Assembly: GCA_902812365.1 (NCBI GenBank) | Contig: CADDZC010000044.1 | Location: forward strand, 1 to 34,032 | Origin: Acidobacteriota bacterium | Lineage (GTDB): Bacteria > Acidobacteriota > Terriglobia > UBA7540 | DNA: 34,032 nucleotides | Direction of reading: 5' to 3' | Notes under the pieces: generated by a model | Told to the model about the DNA's origin: nothing | Databases searched by the model: none | Seen by the model: only the letters and a program-made list of their open reading frames with translations | Position numbers and translations under genes: made by a program | In this document: in pieces, positions 17,997 through 25,635 of the stretch | How the letters are laid out: every line of letters begins with the position of its first letter | How positions within the stretch are numbered: position 1 is the first letter of the stretch

Positions 17997-18346
17997 ACAT
18001 CCTCCTTGACCCAACAGTGCTCGCCTCAACTCACCACAGCACCAGCGTCATCTGGGGCTCGCGTGCGGACGGCAGAATTGGCTTCTCGCCTTGGGAGAGG
18101 CAGCCCAGACGAGCTTTCCGGCCATACATCTACGGCGAAGCTCCGCCCCTCCGGCAGGTTGGACCTTCGCACTGGGAACGGCAATCGAATGGCCAAATTC
18201 ACGGTCTCTATGATCATCACGTAAGTTAATCATATGCAACAACTTAGATAAGAATGGAAGAAACCGGTTCGGGAAGGTTATATTAAAAATCATAGGCATG
18301 ATACCGAAAATCATAGAAAGTGGCGTACTCCCGCCATCTTTCGGTC
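17997..18346. other. Upstream region of the TonB receptor, no gene recognised
   Basis: About 350 bp. The part nearest the receptor is GC-rich; from about 18200 it becomes markedly AT-richer than the surroundings. I found no convincing promoter for the receptor and no supportable ORF. It ends at a perfect-consensus promoter facing the other way. Confidence 0.4.
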
Positions 18347-18375
18347 TTGACATGTCTAATAGAGTAGTTTATAAT
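18347..18375 (+). promoter_or_regulatory. Perfect-consensus sigma70-type promoter facing a repeat array
   Basis: TTGACA (18347-18352), a 17-bp spacer and TATAAT (18370-18375): both hexamers match consensus completely at optimal spacing, unique in this window. The predicted start is near 18382. Downstream there is only a doubtful 31-codon ORF (ATG 18385) and then the degenerate repeat array, so it probably makes a noncoding or unknown transcript, or reads on toward the gene at 18926. Confidence 0.7.
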
Positions 18376-18461
18376 TGATTGGTTATGACGAGCCTCCTTC
18401 ATAGACCCGCTCGCCGCGGCACGGACAGGCGGGTCAAAATGTGGGGGGATGGTGGGGGGTC

Positions 18462-18684
18462 GAAGCCACTATGTGGTTGAAAACAAACTACCTAGTGGCT
18501 TCGCCTCAAAAACGAAGCCGCTAAGTTGTTGAAAATACGTCGGGGCTTCTTTGGAAAGCCACTAGGTTCATGAAAAGTAATATACTTACATTTAAATTTG
18601 AGCCTCGAGATTCCTCGTAACTTATTGAAAATCCGTTAAGGCCGCGAAGCGGTCCTGCGAGAAAGCCACTAGGTTGTTGAAAAA
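18462..18684 (+). repeat. Array of degenerate about 22-bp repeats, consensus GAAGCCACTAGGTTGTTGAAAA
   Basis: Four clear copies, at 18462-18483, 18514-18535, 18554-18576 and 18661-18684, plus a partial one ending CTTATTGAAAA around 18616-18631. Start-to-start distances are about 40-55 bp when the partial copy is counted. An inverted copy (CCTAGTGGCTTC, 18491-18502) forms a perfect 10-bp inverted repeat with the first unit (18462-18471/18493-18502). Divergence between units and uneven spacers argue against CRISPR. The units could be decayed mobile-element ends, a structured RNA or regulator sites. Nothing else is recognisable in 18376-18831. Confidence 0.6.
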
Positions 18685-18831
18685 TAATTGGTTATCTGTT
18701 TTTAGCGGCGAATGGGCCTGCCACCCCAACGCCGTGCCGCCGGATCGGAAAGGGAGCTTTCAGGAAGGCTGGCTCGTGACGTCTCCAGGCGCCATGACGA
18801 TAGCGACAACCGATATGTAACATTAAAATAC

Positions 18832-18861
18832 TTGACAGATGCAGTACGATTGTGCGATAAG
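18832..18861 (+). promoter_or_regulatory. Possible promoter for the Pro/Ser-rich protein
   Basis: TTGACA (18832-18837), an 18-bp spacer, then GATAAG (18856-18861, 4 of 6). It lies about 65 nt upstream of the ATG at 18926. Confidence 0.45.
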
Positions 18862-18925
18862 GAACGCAGCTTGTAAAGCAATGGGGCGGGCTTTGAGGGG
18901 GCGCGCTCCAGCCAGGAAGTGAATC

Positions 18926-19375
18926 ATGGCCTTGAGTCCGATACCCGTGGTGACATTTCAAACCTCCATCGAGCCGAATGCGCCGCCGTCTGCCAGCCGG
19001 CCGGCGGAGCCGGGGTCGAAATCGAGCCAACAGGATCAGGTGCAAAACCTCGAGCAGCTACCCACCAACCAGATTCCGACCCAGGCGCCGGGGCTGTTTG
19101 GGTTGGCGCTGGCTCTCGAAAACTTCGATCAACGCGATCAGACCTTCGTTCAAGAGAACCTGCCGGCGTCTCCCTCGTCCCGGAGCTACTCTTCGCCGGC
19201 TACACCCGCCACTTTATTCAGTCCCAATCCACCGGCTTCCCCGGGCGGCACCCAGCCGGCCGCCACCGGTCAGGCGCCGAACCCGGCTCAACCGGGGAAA
19301 GGGAGCGCGCGGCCCAATCCCGCCGCCTTGAATCCTGGTCAGGCTTCCGGCCAACTTTTAAATCTTTTTGCGTGA
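18926..19375 (+). CDS. Hypothetical Pro/Ser/Gln-rich low-complexity protein
   Basis: 149-aa product dominated by Pro, Ala, Ser, Gln and Asn, with no Cys and no clear signal peptide or transmembrane segment. There is a short amphipathic stretch, GLFGLALALENFDQRDQTFVQENLP (about residues 57-81), and an amphipathic C-terminus, GQLLNLFA. It is probably intrinsically disordered. AGGA occurs about 9 nt before the ATG, and a TTGACA-type promoter lies upstream. I do not recognise the family. An alternative is chance coding in GC-rich DNA, but the promoter, the ribosome-binding site and the contrast with the flanking AT-rich region favour a gene. Confidence 0.5.
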   Translation: MALSPIPVVTFQTSIEPNAPPSASRPAEPGSKSSQQDQVQNLEQLPTNQIPTQAPGLFGLALALENFDQRDQTFVQENLPASPSSRSYSSPATPATLFSPNPPASPGGTQPAATGQAPNPAQPGKGSARPNPAALNPGQASGQLLNLFA

Positions 19376-19543
19376 CGATCGGGCGCTGCCCGTCACCGGC
19401 TGTTGATGCAGCCTATCGACCGGCGGCCGCGCGGCTGGCGTTTCTGAGGCCGGCTTGCCGCGCCGCCGCGCCCTTGTGATAGGATAACGCAGGTTTCGAG
19501 AAGCGCAGGAGCCGCGGCGCGGCTCGCCGGGAGTGAGAGGCCG

Positions 19544-20104
19544 ATGAACGCATCAGCAGAGCAGGAACCGTTGTCCGCCGAAACGCTTTCGCCGGCCGAG
19601 CGCGCGCGCCGGCGATTGATCGGCTGGATGCTGGGCGTGTCGGCCAGCGTCCTCGGCGTATTGATGGCGATTCCCCTCGTCCGCGTGGCGCTCTATCCGC
19701 TGCTGGCCCAGGCGGCGGCGAATCCGTGGGCGGATCTCGGGCCGGAAGACGACTTTCGCTCGCTCACCACGCCGGTGCGGCGGGTGATTCAGATCCGCAA
19801 GCTGGACGGCTGGCGGCAGATCACCGCGGAACGGGTCGTCTACGTCACCAAGGGAGCAGACGGAAAGCTCGAGGTGCTGACGGCCGTCTGCCCGCACTTG
19901 GGTTGCGAGGTGCAGTGGAATCCCGACCTCGGGCAGTTCAAATGCCCGTGTCACGGCGGCACTTTCGCGCCCGACGGCCGGCACCTTTCCGGCCCTCCTC
20001 CGCGCGGCATGGACCCGTTGCCCTTGTCGGTCGAGAACGGCCGCCTGCGCGTGCAATACGAATACTTCCGGAATCTCGTGCCGACCCGGGAAGTCATGAG
20101 TTAA
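19544..20104 (+). CDS. Rieske iron-sulfur protein of a bc-type quinol oxidoreductase
   Basis: 186-aa subunit carrying the [2Fe-2S] cluster that takes the first electron from quinol. It has an N-terminal membrane anchor (about residues 26-47, LIGWMLGVSASVLGVLMAIPLV), then a soluble Rieske domain with C116-P-H118-L-G-C121 and C134-P-C136-H137-G-G. C116, H118, C134 and H137 bind the cluster; C121 and C136 form the usual disulfide. An arginine-rich segment precedes the anchor (ERARRRLIG), compatible with twin-arginine-dependent insertion. The gene is 22 bp upstream of the cytochrome b/c fusion and clearly forms a complex with it. A Shine-Dalgarno-like GGGAGTGAGAGG precedes the ATG. Confidence 0.95.
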   Translation: MNASAEQEPLSAETLSPAERARRRLIGWMLGVSASVLGVLMAIPLVRVALYPLLAQAAANPWADLGPEDDFRSLTTPVRRVIQIRKLDGWRQITAERVVYVTKGADGKLEVLTAVCPHLGCEVQWNPDLGQFKCPCHGGTFAPDGRHLSGPPPRGMDPLPLSVENGRLRVQYEYFRNLVPTREVMS

Positions 20105-20126
20105 GCGCCAGCCAGGATATTGACCC

Positions 20127-21602
20127 ATGTCGGATTCGCCCATGGCCGCGCCTCCCAACTCCTCGCCACCGCGCCCGCCCGCGAGCGGACTCGGCGCCTG
20201 GCTCGATCAGCGCACCGGCTGGAAACAGCTGCTCCACGAATTTCTGGACGAGCGCATTCCGGGCGGCGCGCGCTGGTCCTATGTGTTCGGCTCCGGCCTG
20301 CTGTTTATCCTGCTCTCGCAAGTGGTGACGGGCATCTTTCTGGCGCTTTATTACGTGCCCTCGGCCGATCACGCCCATACGACCGTGGCCTACCTCGTCA
20401 AGGTGGTGACGGACGGGGCTTTTCTGCGCAGCCTGCACGCTTACGGCGCCAGCATCATGGTGATCCTGCTGGTCATCCACATGACCCAGACGTTTCTGTT
20501 CGGGTCCTATAAAGCCGGCCGCGAACTGCTTTGGGTGGCGGGCTGCGTTCTGTTCGCGCTGGTTCTGGGCATGGCGTTCACCGGTTATTTGCTCCCCTGG
20601 GACGAGCGCTCCTATTTCGCGACGGCGGTCGGCACCAACATTCTGAGCGAGGTGCCGCTCGTCGGCCAGTGGCTGAAGCTGGTGCTGCGCGGCGGACCCG
20701 ACATGGGGACGCTGACCGTTTCGCGCTTCTTCGTCGCCCACGTCTTCCTCATCCCGGCCGCCCTGCTGCTGTTCGTCGGCCTCCACTTGTTCCTTTTCCG
20801 CAAGGCCGGACCGGCCGGACCTCCCAGCGGCGACGCGGCCGAACTGCGCCGCCGCGCCCAGACGTTTTATCCGCGGCAACTGCTGATGGATGCGGTCATG
20901 GCGTTGCTCCTCATCGTGATCCTGGCGGCGCTCGCCCACTTCCGGCCGGTGAGCCTGGGGCCGGAGGCGAATCCGGCGGATACGCAGTTCATTCCGCGGC
21001 CCGATTGGTACTACCGCCCGGTGTTTCAATGGCTGAAGTATTGGGAAGGCCCGCTCAGCGTGGTCGGCATTCTGGTAATTCCCGGCGTCCTCGGCGGCCT
21101 GCTGGTTTTGCTCCCCTTCTACGATCGGCGCGCGGAGCGCCGGCCGGGGAAGCGACCCGTGGCGACCGGCCTTTTCTCGGTGGTGCTCGCCGGCCTGGTG
21201 GCGCTCGGCGCCATCAGTTACTACGCTGACTACCATGATCCGGCCATCGCCGCCCAACTGCGCCGCCAGGACGAGGCCGAGCGGCGGTTCATGGAGCAGC
21301 CGTTTGAGCCCGAGGCGCAAGCCCCAGCCGCGGCGCCGGCGGCCGAGGCGGCGAATCCGCTGGTGGAGCAGGGCCGGCAGATTTTCACCGCGCAGGGCTG
21401 CGTGGCCTGCCACGGCGAGGGCGGGGCGGGCACGGCTTTGGCGGTCAAGCTGACGGGCATCGGCCAAAAGCTGCCGCCCGACGAGCTGGCGCGTCTGATC
21501 CGCCATCCGAACGCCCGCATGACGGCCGGAGGGATGCCGCCGTTTCCGCTTGCCGACGACCAGATGAAGGCTCTTATCGCCTATTTGGATAGCCTACACT
21601 GA
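20127..21602 (+). CDS. Cytochrome b fused to a C-terminal cytochrome c domain
   Basis: 491-aa inner-membrane subunit of a quinol:cytochrome c oxidoreductase. The N-terminal part is full cytochrome b: heme ligands H104/H118 and H205/H220, the quinol-oxidation motif as PDWY (RPDWYYRPVF) and about eight hydrophobic helices. The second His pair is separated by 14 residues, as in cytochrome b6 rather than mitochondrial-type cytochrome b (13). After a Pro/Ala/Glu linker (about 395-412) there is a monoheme cytochrome c domain with C425-V-A-C428-H429 and a likely distal Met in GGMPPF. It therefore combines b6, subunit IV and cytochrome c functions in one chain. It is followed directly by a terminator, so the complex is a two-gene operon with the Rieske protein. 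Confidence 0.95.
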   Translation: MSDSPMAAPPNSSPPRPPASGLGAWLDQRTGWKQLLHEFLDERIPGGARWSYVFGSGLLFILLSQVVTGIFLALYYVPSADHAHTTVAYLVKVVTDGAFLRSLHAYGASIMVILLVIHMTQTFLFGSYKAGRELLWVAGCVLFALVLGMAFTGYLLPWDERSYFATAVGTNILSEVPLVGQWLKLVLRGGPDMGTLTVSRFFVAHVFLIPAALLLFVGLHLFLFRKAGPAGPPSGDAAELRRRAQTFYPRQLLMDAVMALLLIVILAALAHFRPVSLGPEANPADTQFIPRPDWYYRPVFQWLKYWEGPLSVVGILVIPGVLGGLLVLLPFYDRRAERRPGKRPVATGLFSVVLAGLVALGAISYYADYHDPAIAAQLRRQDEAERRFMEQPFEPEAQAPAAAPAAEAANPLVEQGRQIFTAQGCVACHGEGGAGTALAVKLTGIGQKLPPDELARLIRHPNARMTAGGMPPFPLADDQMKALIAYLDSLH

Positions 21603-21624
21603 AAGGGCCCGCGCGGCCTTTTTT
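21602..21624 (+). terminator. Terminator after the Rieske/cytochrome b-c operon
   Basis: AAAGG-G-CC and GG-CCTTT arms around a short CGCGC loop, followed by a run of T's to 21624, beginning at the last base of the stop codon. The stem has one bulged G. Confidence 0.6.
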
Positions 21625-21743
21625 CCCCGCTGCCCTCCCGTTACCAAAGTACTATTTACTTTCTGAGGGAAAGGCTTTTAGATGGTCGCTGGCAGGCCGG
21701 CCAGGAAGCGGTCCGGCCCCATCATAAAGCCTGGAGGTGTTTG

Positions 21744-22070
21744 ATGAACCGCTGCCCGTATTGCGGTTATCCGGCGTACGCATACGCGCTCGAGTGCGCC
21801 AAGTGTCACTTCCCGCTGACGCGGGGCGGCACGCTGTATTCACCAGCCAAGACGCCGTGGATCGGAGCCGAGCGGGCGCTTGAGATTCGCAGGAAGGCGC
21901 TGGCCGTTCTGGCTTTAGGGCTCCTGCTGAAAGTTTACTGGGGCGGCTACGGACCTTGGCCAGTCATTTCGCCGCCGGCGCTCGACCATCTGCGCTCCTG
22001 GCTCGAACCGCTCTTCACCGAAGGGGGCGCGGCGGCCTACGCGGCGGGCTGGGTTCTGAGGTTCTTTTAA
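21744..22070 (+). CDS. Small zinc-ribbon protein with C-terminal hydrophobic segment
   Basis: 108-aa protein beginning with a zinc ribbon, C4-x2-C7 (CPYCGYP) and C18-x2-C21 (CAKCHFP). This is followed by a basic region and a hydrophobic stretch (about 52-65, LAVLALGLLLKVYW) that may be a membrane segment. This arrangement is common in small uncharacterised membrane-associated proteins. The ATG at 21744 follows TGGAGGTGTTTG, a good ribosome-binding site; an in-frame TTG at 21741 is ignored. It lies downstream of the cytochrome operon terminator and is convergent with the D-threonine-aldolase-like gene. Function unknown. Confidence 0.7.
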   Translation: MNRCPYCGYPAYAYALECAKCHFPLTRGGTLYSPAKTPWIGAERALEIRRKALAVLALGLLLKVYWGGYGPWPVISPPALDHLRSWLEPLFTEGGAAAYAAGWVLRFF

Positions 22071-22102
22071 GGCCGGCGGCGGCTCGGGCGCCGCGGCGGG
22101 TT

Positions 22103-23197
22103 TTACCGGACCCGGCCGCGCGCGGCGACGCGCCAGCAGCCCGCCACCTGTTCGTCGCGGACGATAAACACCTCGTCGTGCATGTTAACGCACGCGCAGA
22201 CGTGGTTGGGGATCACAGTCAGGACTTCGCCCACCCGGAAGGCATGGGCGGATTGAGTGATGTCGAGGTGCCCGTGCTCCTCGTTGAGCTTGAAGAGCCG
22301 GGCGTCGGGGGCCTCGACGACATAACCGTAACCGGCTTTCGGGCCGGAGCCGAGGGCGTCGGAAGAGAGCGTTTTGGAGCCCGCGTCGATGATGGCGCGG
22401 CCGGGGACAGCCTTCGAGACGACGCTGGTGAGGACGCGCGCCGCGCAATCCTCGATCCGGCACGCGCCCTGATAATACGTGTTGAGGTCGTTATAGACAT
22501 AGGTCCCGGGACGAATCTCGGTGAGGCCGGGAATCTCGTGCGAGAGCGCCGCCGAGGGCGTCGAGCCCCCGGAAACGATCTCGAGCGGCAGGCGCGCCGC
22601 CGCCCAGGCGTCGAGCGCCCGCCGGACGCGCGCCGCCACGCGGTTCACCTCGGCCCGCCGCTCTTCGAGCGTTCCCCAAACGTTGCCGTAATAGGTCATC
22701 AGCCCACGACATCGCAGGCCGGGCAACTTCTCGATCTGCTTTGCCAGTTCCACGCAAGCCGAGCCCGGCGCCACGCCGCAGCGGCCGAACCCCGAATCAA
22801 ACTCCACCAGCACGCCGATCGTCGCCTCTTGCGCGCTCGCGGCCTTCGACAGTTCGCGCGCCGTCGCCGCGCTGTCGAGCGACAGGAGCATCCGCCGGCG
22901 GCGAGCGAGCGCGGCGAGACGCTTCAAGTTTTCCGCGCCCCACACCGGGTAAGCCACCAGCAGATCATCGAACCCGGCTGCCGCCATCGCCTCGGCTTCG
23001 CCCACCTTGGCCACGGTGAGCCCGGCCGCGCCGCGCTCGATCTGTCGCCGGGCCACGTCCGGCGTCTTGTGGGTCTTGGTGTGAGGCCGCAGAGCGAGAT
23101 GGTGCTGGCGGCAGTAATCGGCCATCCGGTCGAGGTTGCGCTCGAGGATTTCCAGGTCGATGATCAACGCCGGGGTTGGCAGTTCACGATAATGCAT
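22103..23197 (-). CDS. D-threonine aldolase/D-serine dehydratase-like PLP enzyme
   Basis: 364-aa member of the fold-type III PLP family (alanine-racemase-like N-terminal barrel). The PLP-lysine motif is LRPHTKTHK, with K41 the likely Schiff-base residue; STPS (GGSTPS) probably binds phosphate. C-terminal metal ligands are expected in EEHGHLD and PNHVCACV. Such enzymes cleave D-threonine or D-3-hydroxy amino acids to glycine plus aldehyde, or dehydrate D-serine; sequence alone does not decide. Position downstream of gcvT-gcvH-gcvPA-ridA on the same strand supports a glycine-producing or hydroxy-amino-acid role. AAGAAGGG lies upstream of the ATG at 23197. Confidence 0.88.
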   Translation of the reverse strand: MHYRELPTPALIIDLEILERNLDRMADYCRQHHLALRPHTKTHKTPDVARRQIERGAAGLTVAKVGEAEAMAAAGFDDLLVAYPVWGAENLKRLAALARRRRMLLSLDSAATARELSKAASAQEATIGVLVEFDSGFGRCGVAPGSACVELAKQIEKLPGLRCRGLMTYYGNVWGTLEERRAEVNRVAARVRRALDAWAAARLPLEIVSGGSTPSAALSHEIPGLTEIRPGTYVYNDLNTYYQGACRIEDCAARVLTSVVSKAVPGRAIIDAGSKTLSSDALGSGPKAGYGYVVEAPDARLFKLNEEHGHLDITQSAHAFRVGEVLTVIPNHVCACVNMHDEVFIVRDEQVAGCWRVAARGRVR

Positions 23198-23281
23198 GGA
23201 GCCCTTCTTGCGCCGAGGCGGGGTGCGTCCGGGCCCTCCCGGAGCCGCCCGCGGAGGAGCAAGTTCCGGCGCCAGACCGGG

Positions 23282-23683
23282 CTAGTGCCTCGGGCCGGCG
23301 GTTCCTTTGCGAACGCGGGCAATACAGTCGATCTCGACCTTGATCGAACCGGGCAGCATGCAGCCGACCGTTGTCCGCGCCGGCGGGTCTTCCGGGAAGA
23401 ATTCTTTGAACACTTCGTTCATGGCTTGAAAGTCGCCCATGTCTCTGAGGAACACGCCGAAGCGAACGACGTCGCGGAGGGAACTGCCCGCCGCATCGAG
23501 AATCGCGCCCAGATTCCGAAGGACGCGGCGGGTCTCAGAACGGATGTCGCCGGGTTCGAGCCGGCCGGTTTGGGGGTCAATGGCCCCTTGGCCGGCCACG
23601 AAAACCCAGCCGTCGGAAACAATCGCTTGGGAATAGGCGCCCTGAGGTCGCGGGGCGTCAGAGGTGCGGATGACTTTGCGCAT
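23282..23683 (-). CDS. ridA: RidA family reactive intermediate/imine deaminase
   Basis: 133-aa RidA (YjgF/YER057c/UK114) protein that hydrolyses 2-aminoacrylate and similar enamine/imine intermediates released by PLP enzymes. Typical features are APRPQGAYSQAIVSDGWVFVAGQGAIDP at the N-terminus, the middle IRSETRRVLRNLGAILDAAGSS, and the active-site region with the conserved Arg in PPARTTVGCMLPGSIKVEIDCIA. I chose the ATG at 23683 (GGAG six bases before); the frame is open upstream to 23740. Lying between gcvPA and a PLP-dependent aldolase/dehydratase-like gene, it may protect that pathway from aminoacrylate. Confidence 0.92.
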   Translation of the reverse strand: MRKVIRTSDAPRPQGAYSQAIVSDGWVFVAGQGAIDPQTGRLEPGDIRSETRRVLRNLGAILDAAGSSLRDVVRFGVFLRDMGDFQAMNEVFKEFFPEDPPARTTVGCMLPGSIKVEIDCIARVRKGTAGPRH

Positions 23684-23752
23684 ATCGGCTCCGGTTTTGC
23701 CGCTCGCGGCGCGCGGGGCAGCCCGCCGACGTTCAGCCACCGAGCGTTTCCG

Positions 23753-25141
23753 TCAGCGCTCGTGGGCGACGGAGGCGGCGTCCAGATCGGCTGCCCGGAC
23801 CGCCCTCGGCGCCCAGCGGCGATAGACGTCGGTCATGGCGTCAATGGCCGTCCGGCTGACCATTTCCGTCGTGCAAATCAGCAGGTGGTTCTTCAGCTCG
23901 GGGTAGAACCGCTCGAGGTGAAGACCGCCAATGATCTTCTCTTCGCGCAGCGCGGCCAGCAGTTCGTCCGCGTCGCCGGGGACTTTGACCGCCACCTCGT
24001 TGAAGTGGGGAGCGGAAAACGGCGTCTCGACCCCCGAAACCGCGCGCAGCCGCTCGGCCGCGTAACGCGCTTTGGCCAGGTTGTGCGCGGCCAGCGCCCG
24101 CAGGCCGCGCTTTCCGAGCAGGCAGAGGTAAATGGTGGCGTTCAGGGCCATCAGCGACTGACTCGTGCAAATATTCGACGTCGCCTTCTCGCGCCGAATA
24201 TGCTGCTCGCGGGTGGCGAGCGTGAGGACGTATCCGCGCCGCCCGCGGCGATCGGTCGTTTGGCCAACCAGGCGCCCCGGCATCTGGCGAATAAACCGTT
24301 CGTGCGTGGCCAGAAACCCTACGTACGGACCGCCGAAGGCCACCGGCACCCCGAACGACTGGGCCTCACCACAGACGATGTCCGCCTCCACGGGCGGCTT
24401 GACGATCGCCAGCGACAAAGGTTCCGCCACGGCGACCACCAGGAGGGCGCCGCGCCGGTGGGCGATCTCGGCGACCGGCGCCACGGATTCGAGAGCTCCC
24501 AGGAAATTCGGCGTTTGCAGGACGACCGCCGCCGTGTCGTCGCGGGTGGCGGCGTCGAGCGCCGCGAGGTCAATCTGGCCCGAGGCGGCATAGGGAACTT
24601 CGTGCAGGCGCACGCCCTGATGTTGCAGGTACGTTTGCACCACCTGGCGATATTCCGGATGGACGGTGCGGGCCATCACCACCTGCTCGCGCCGCGTCAG
24701 GCGCATCGCCATGAGCACGGCCTCATTGGTGGCGGTCGAGCCGTCATAAAGGGACGAGTTGGCCACCTCCATTCCCGTCAACTGGGCGATGAGCGTCTGA
24801 AACTCGAACATCGCCTGCAGGTTTCCCTGGCTGATCTCGGCCTGGTAAGGGGTGTAGGACGTCAGAAATTCGCCGCGCAGGATCAGCGTGTCGATCACCA
24901 CGGGGCGGTAATGGGAGTAGGCTCCCGCGCCGAGCAGACAGACATAGTCGCGCGCGCTGGCGCTGGCCGCCTGCTTGAAAAATTCGAGAATTTCGGCCTC
25001 GGATAACGGCCCCGGCAGGTTCAGCGGCCGGCGGAGTCGCAAGTCTTCCGGGATCTGGGCGAACAGCTCGTCGATCGAATCGTGGCCCGTCGCGCGGAGC
25101 ATGGCCTGGCGGTCGGCGGGAGAGTTGGGTAGGTAGCGCAT
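23753..25141 (-). CDS. gcvPA: Glycine dehydrogenase (decarboxylating) subunit 1
   Basis: 462-aa N-terminal-half subunit of the two-subunit glycine decarboxylase (P protein) of the glycine cleavage system. Characteristic segments are MRYLPNSPADRQAML, FLTSYTPYQAEISQGNLQAMFEFQTLIAQLTGMEVANSSLYDGSTATNEAVLMAMR, and the C-terminal region with LHLERFYPELKNHLLICTTEM. The PLP-lysine belongs to the partner subunit (gcvPB), which is not in this window. Its ATG at 25141 overlaps the gcvH stop by one base (TGATG), which indicates translational coupling; longer starts upstream would run through gcvH and are rejected. Confidence 0.95.
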   Translation of the reverse strand: MRYLPNSPADRQAMLRATGHDSIDELFAQIPEDLRLRRPLNLPGPLSEAEILEFFKQAASASARDYVCLLGAGAYSHYRPVVIDTLILRGEFLTSYTPYQAEISQGNLQAMFEFQTLIAQLTGMEVANSSLYDGSTATNEAVLMAMRLTRREQVVMARTVHPEYRQVVQTYLQHQGVRLHEVPYAASGQIDLAALDAATRDDTAAVVLQTPNFLGALESVAPVAEIAHRRGALLVVAVAEPLSLAIVKPPVEADIVCGEAQSFGVPVAFGGPYVGFLATHERFIRQMPGRLVGQTTDRRGRRGYVLTLATREQHIRREKATSNICTSQSLMALNATIYLCLLGKRGLRALAAHNLAKARYAAERLRAVSGVETPFSAPHFNEVAVKVPGDADELLAALREEKIIGGLHLERFYPELKNHLLICTTEMVSRTAIDAMTDVYRRWAPRAVRAADLDAASVAHER

Positions 25142-25530
25142 CAGTGCCCGGCTCCCTCGCGGACATAGGCCTCGTATTGCTCCGCCGTCATCAAGCCCTC
25201 CGTCTCTTTGCGGTCCCGCAGCCTTACCTTGATCAGCCACGCCTCGCCGTGCGGGTCGGCGTTGAGCAGTTCGGGGCTTTCCTGGAGTTTTTTGTTCACC
25301 GCCACCACTTCGCCGGTAACCGGCGAGTAGACGTCGGAGACCGCCTTCACCGATTCCACCGTCCCGAACGACTCCCGGGCGACGACCTGGTCTCCCACCT
25401 TGGGCAGCTCGACAAAGACAATGTCGCCCAGTTCCTTCTGGGCATGGTCGGTGATCCCAATCGTGCCCGTGAGCTCATCGACGCGAATCCATTCGTGCTC
25501 ACGGGTGTAAAGGAGTTCTTGTGGATACAT
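25141..25530 (-). CDS. gcvH: Glycine cleavage system H protein
   Basis: 129-aa lipoyl carrier that shuttles the aminomethyl group between the P and T proteins. It has the lipoyl domain with the modified lysine K62 in GTVESVKAVSDVYSP, preceded by IGITDHAQKELGDIVFVELP, and a C-terminal helix containing LMTAEQYEAYV. A GAGGGATTT ribosome-binding site lies before the ATG at 25530. Between gcvT (105 bp upstream) and gcvPA (1-base overlap), all on the minus strand. Confidence 0.97.
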   Translation of the reverse strand: MYPQELLYTREHEWIRVDELTGTIGITDHAQKELGDIVFVELPKVGDQVVARESFGTVESVKAVSDVYSPVTGEVVAVNKKLQESPELLNADPHGEAWLIKVRLRDRKETEGLMTAEQYEAYVREGAGH

Positions 25531-25635
25531 AAATCCCTCGACCCATCAGGAATGACGAGCGGCGGGGATACTACCGGCCGGCGGCGGAGCACGCCACGGC
25601 CAGGGCCCGGAGATTCATCATCCTGCGTTTGAACT

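Noticed and set aside
18048-18353. Possible small gene on the minus strand upstream of the TonB receptor
   Set aside because: No ribosome-binding site, composition unlike a real protein, and it overlaps the expected upstream regulatory region.
18385-18480. 31-codon ORF starting right after the perfect promoter
   Set aside because: The start would be at +3 to +4 of the predicted transcript (leaderless), the product is Arg/Gly-rich, and it runs into the first repeat unit. Too weak to annotate.
18462-18684. CRISPR array
   Set aside because: Units differ from one another, spacing is uneven (spacers of about 18 to 30 nt or more), one copy is inverted, and no cas genes are present.
21956-25006. 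A 1016-codon open frame on the plus strand
   Set aside because: It lies antisense to the D-threonine-aldolase-like gene, ridA and gcvPA, has no family features, and no ribosome-binding site at its start.
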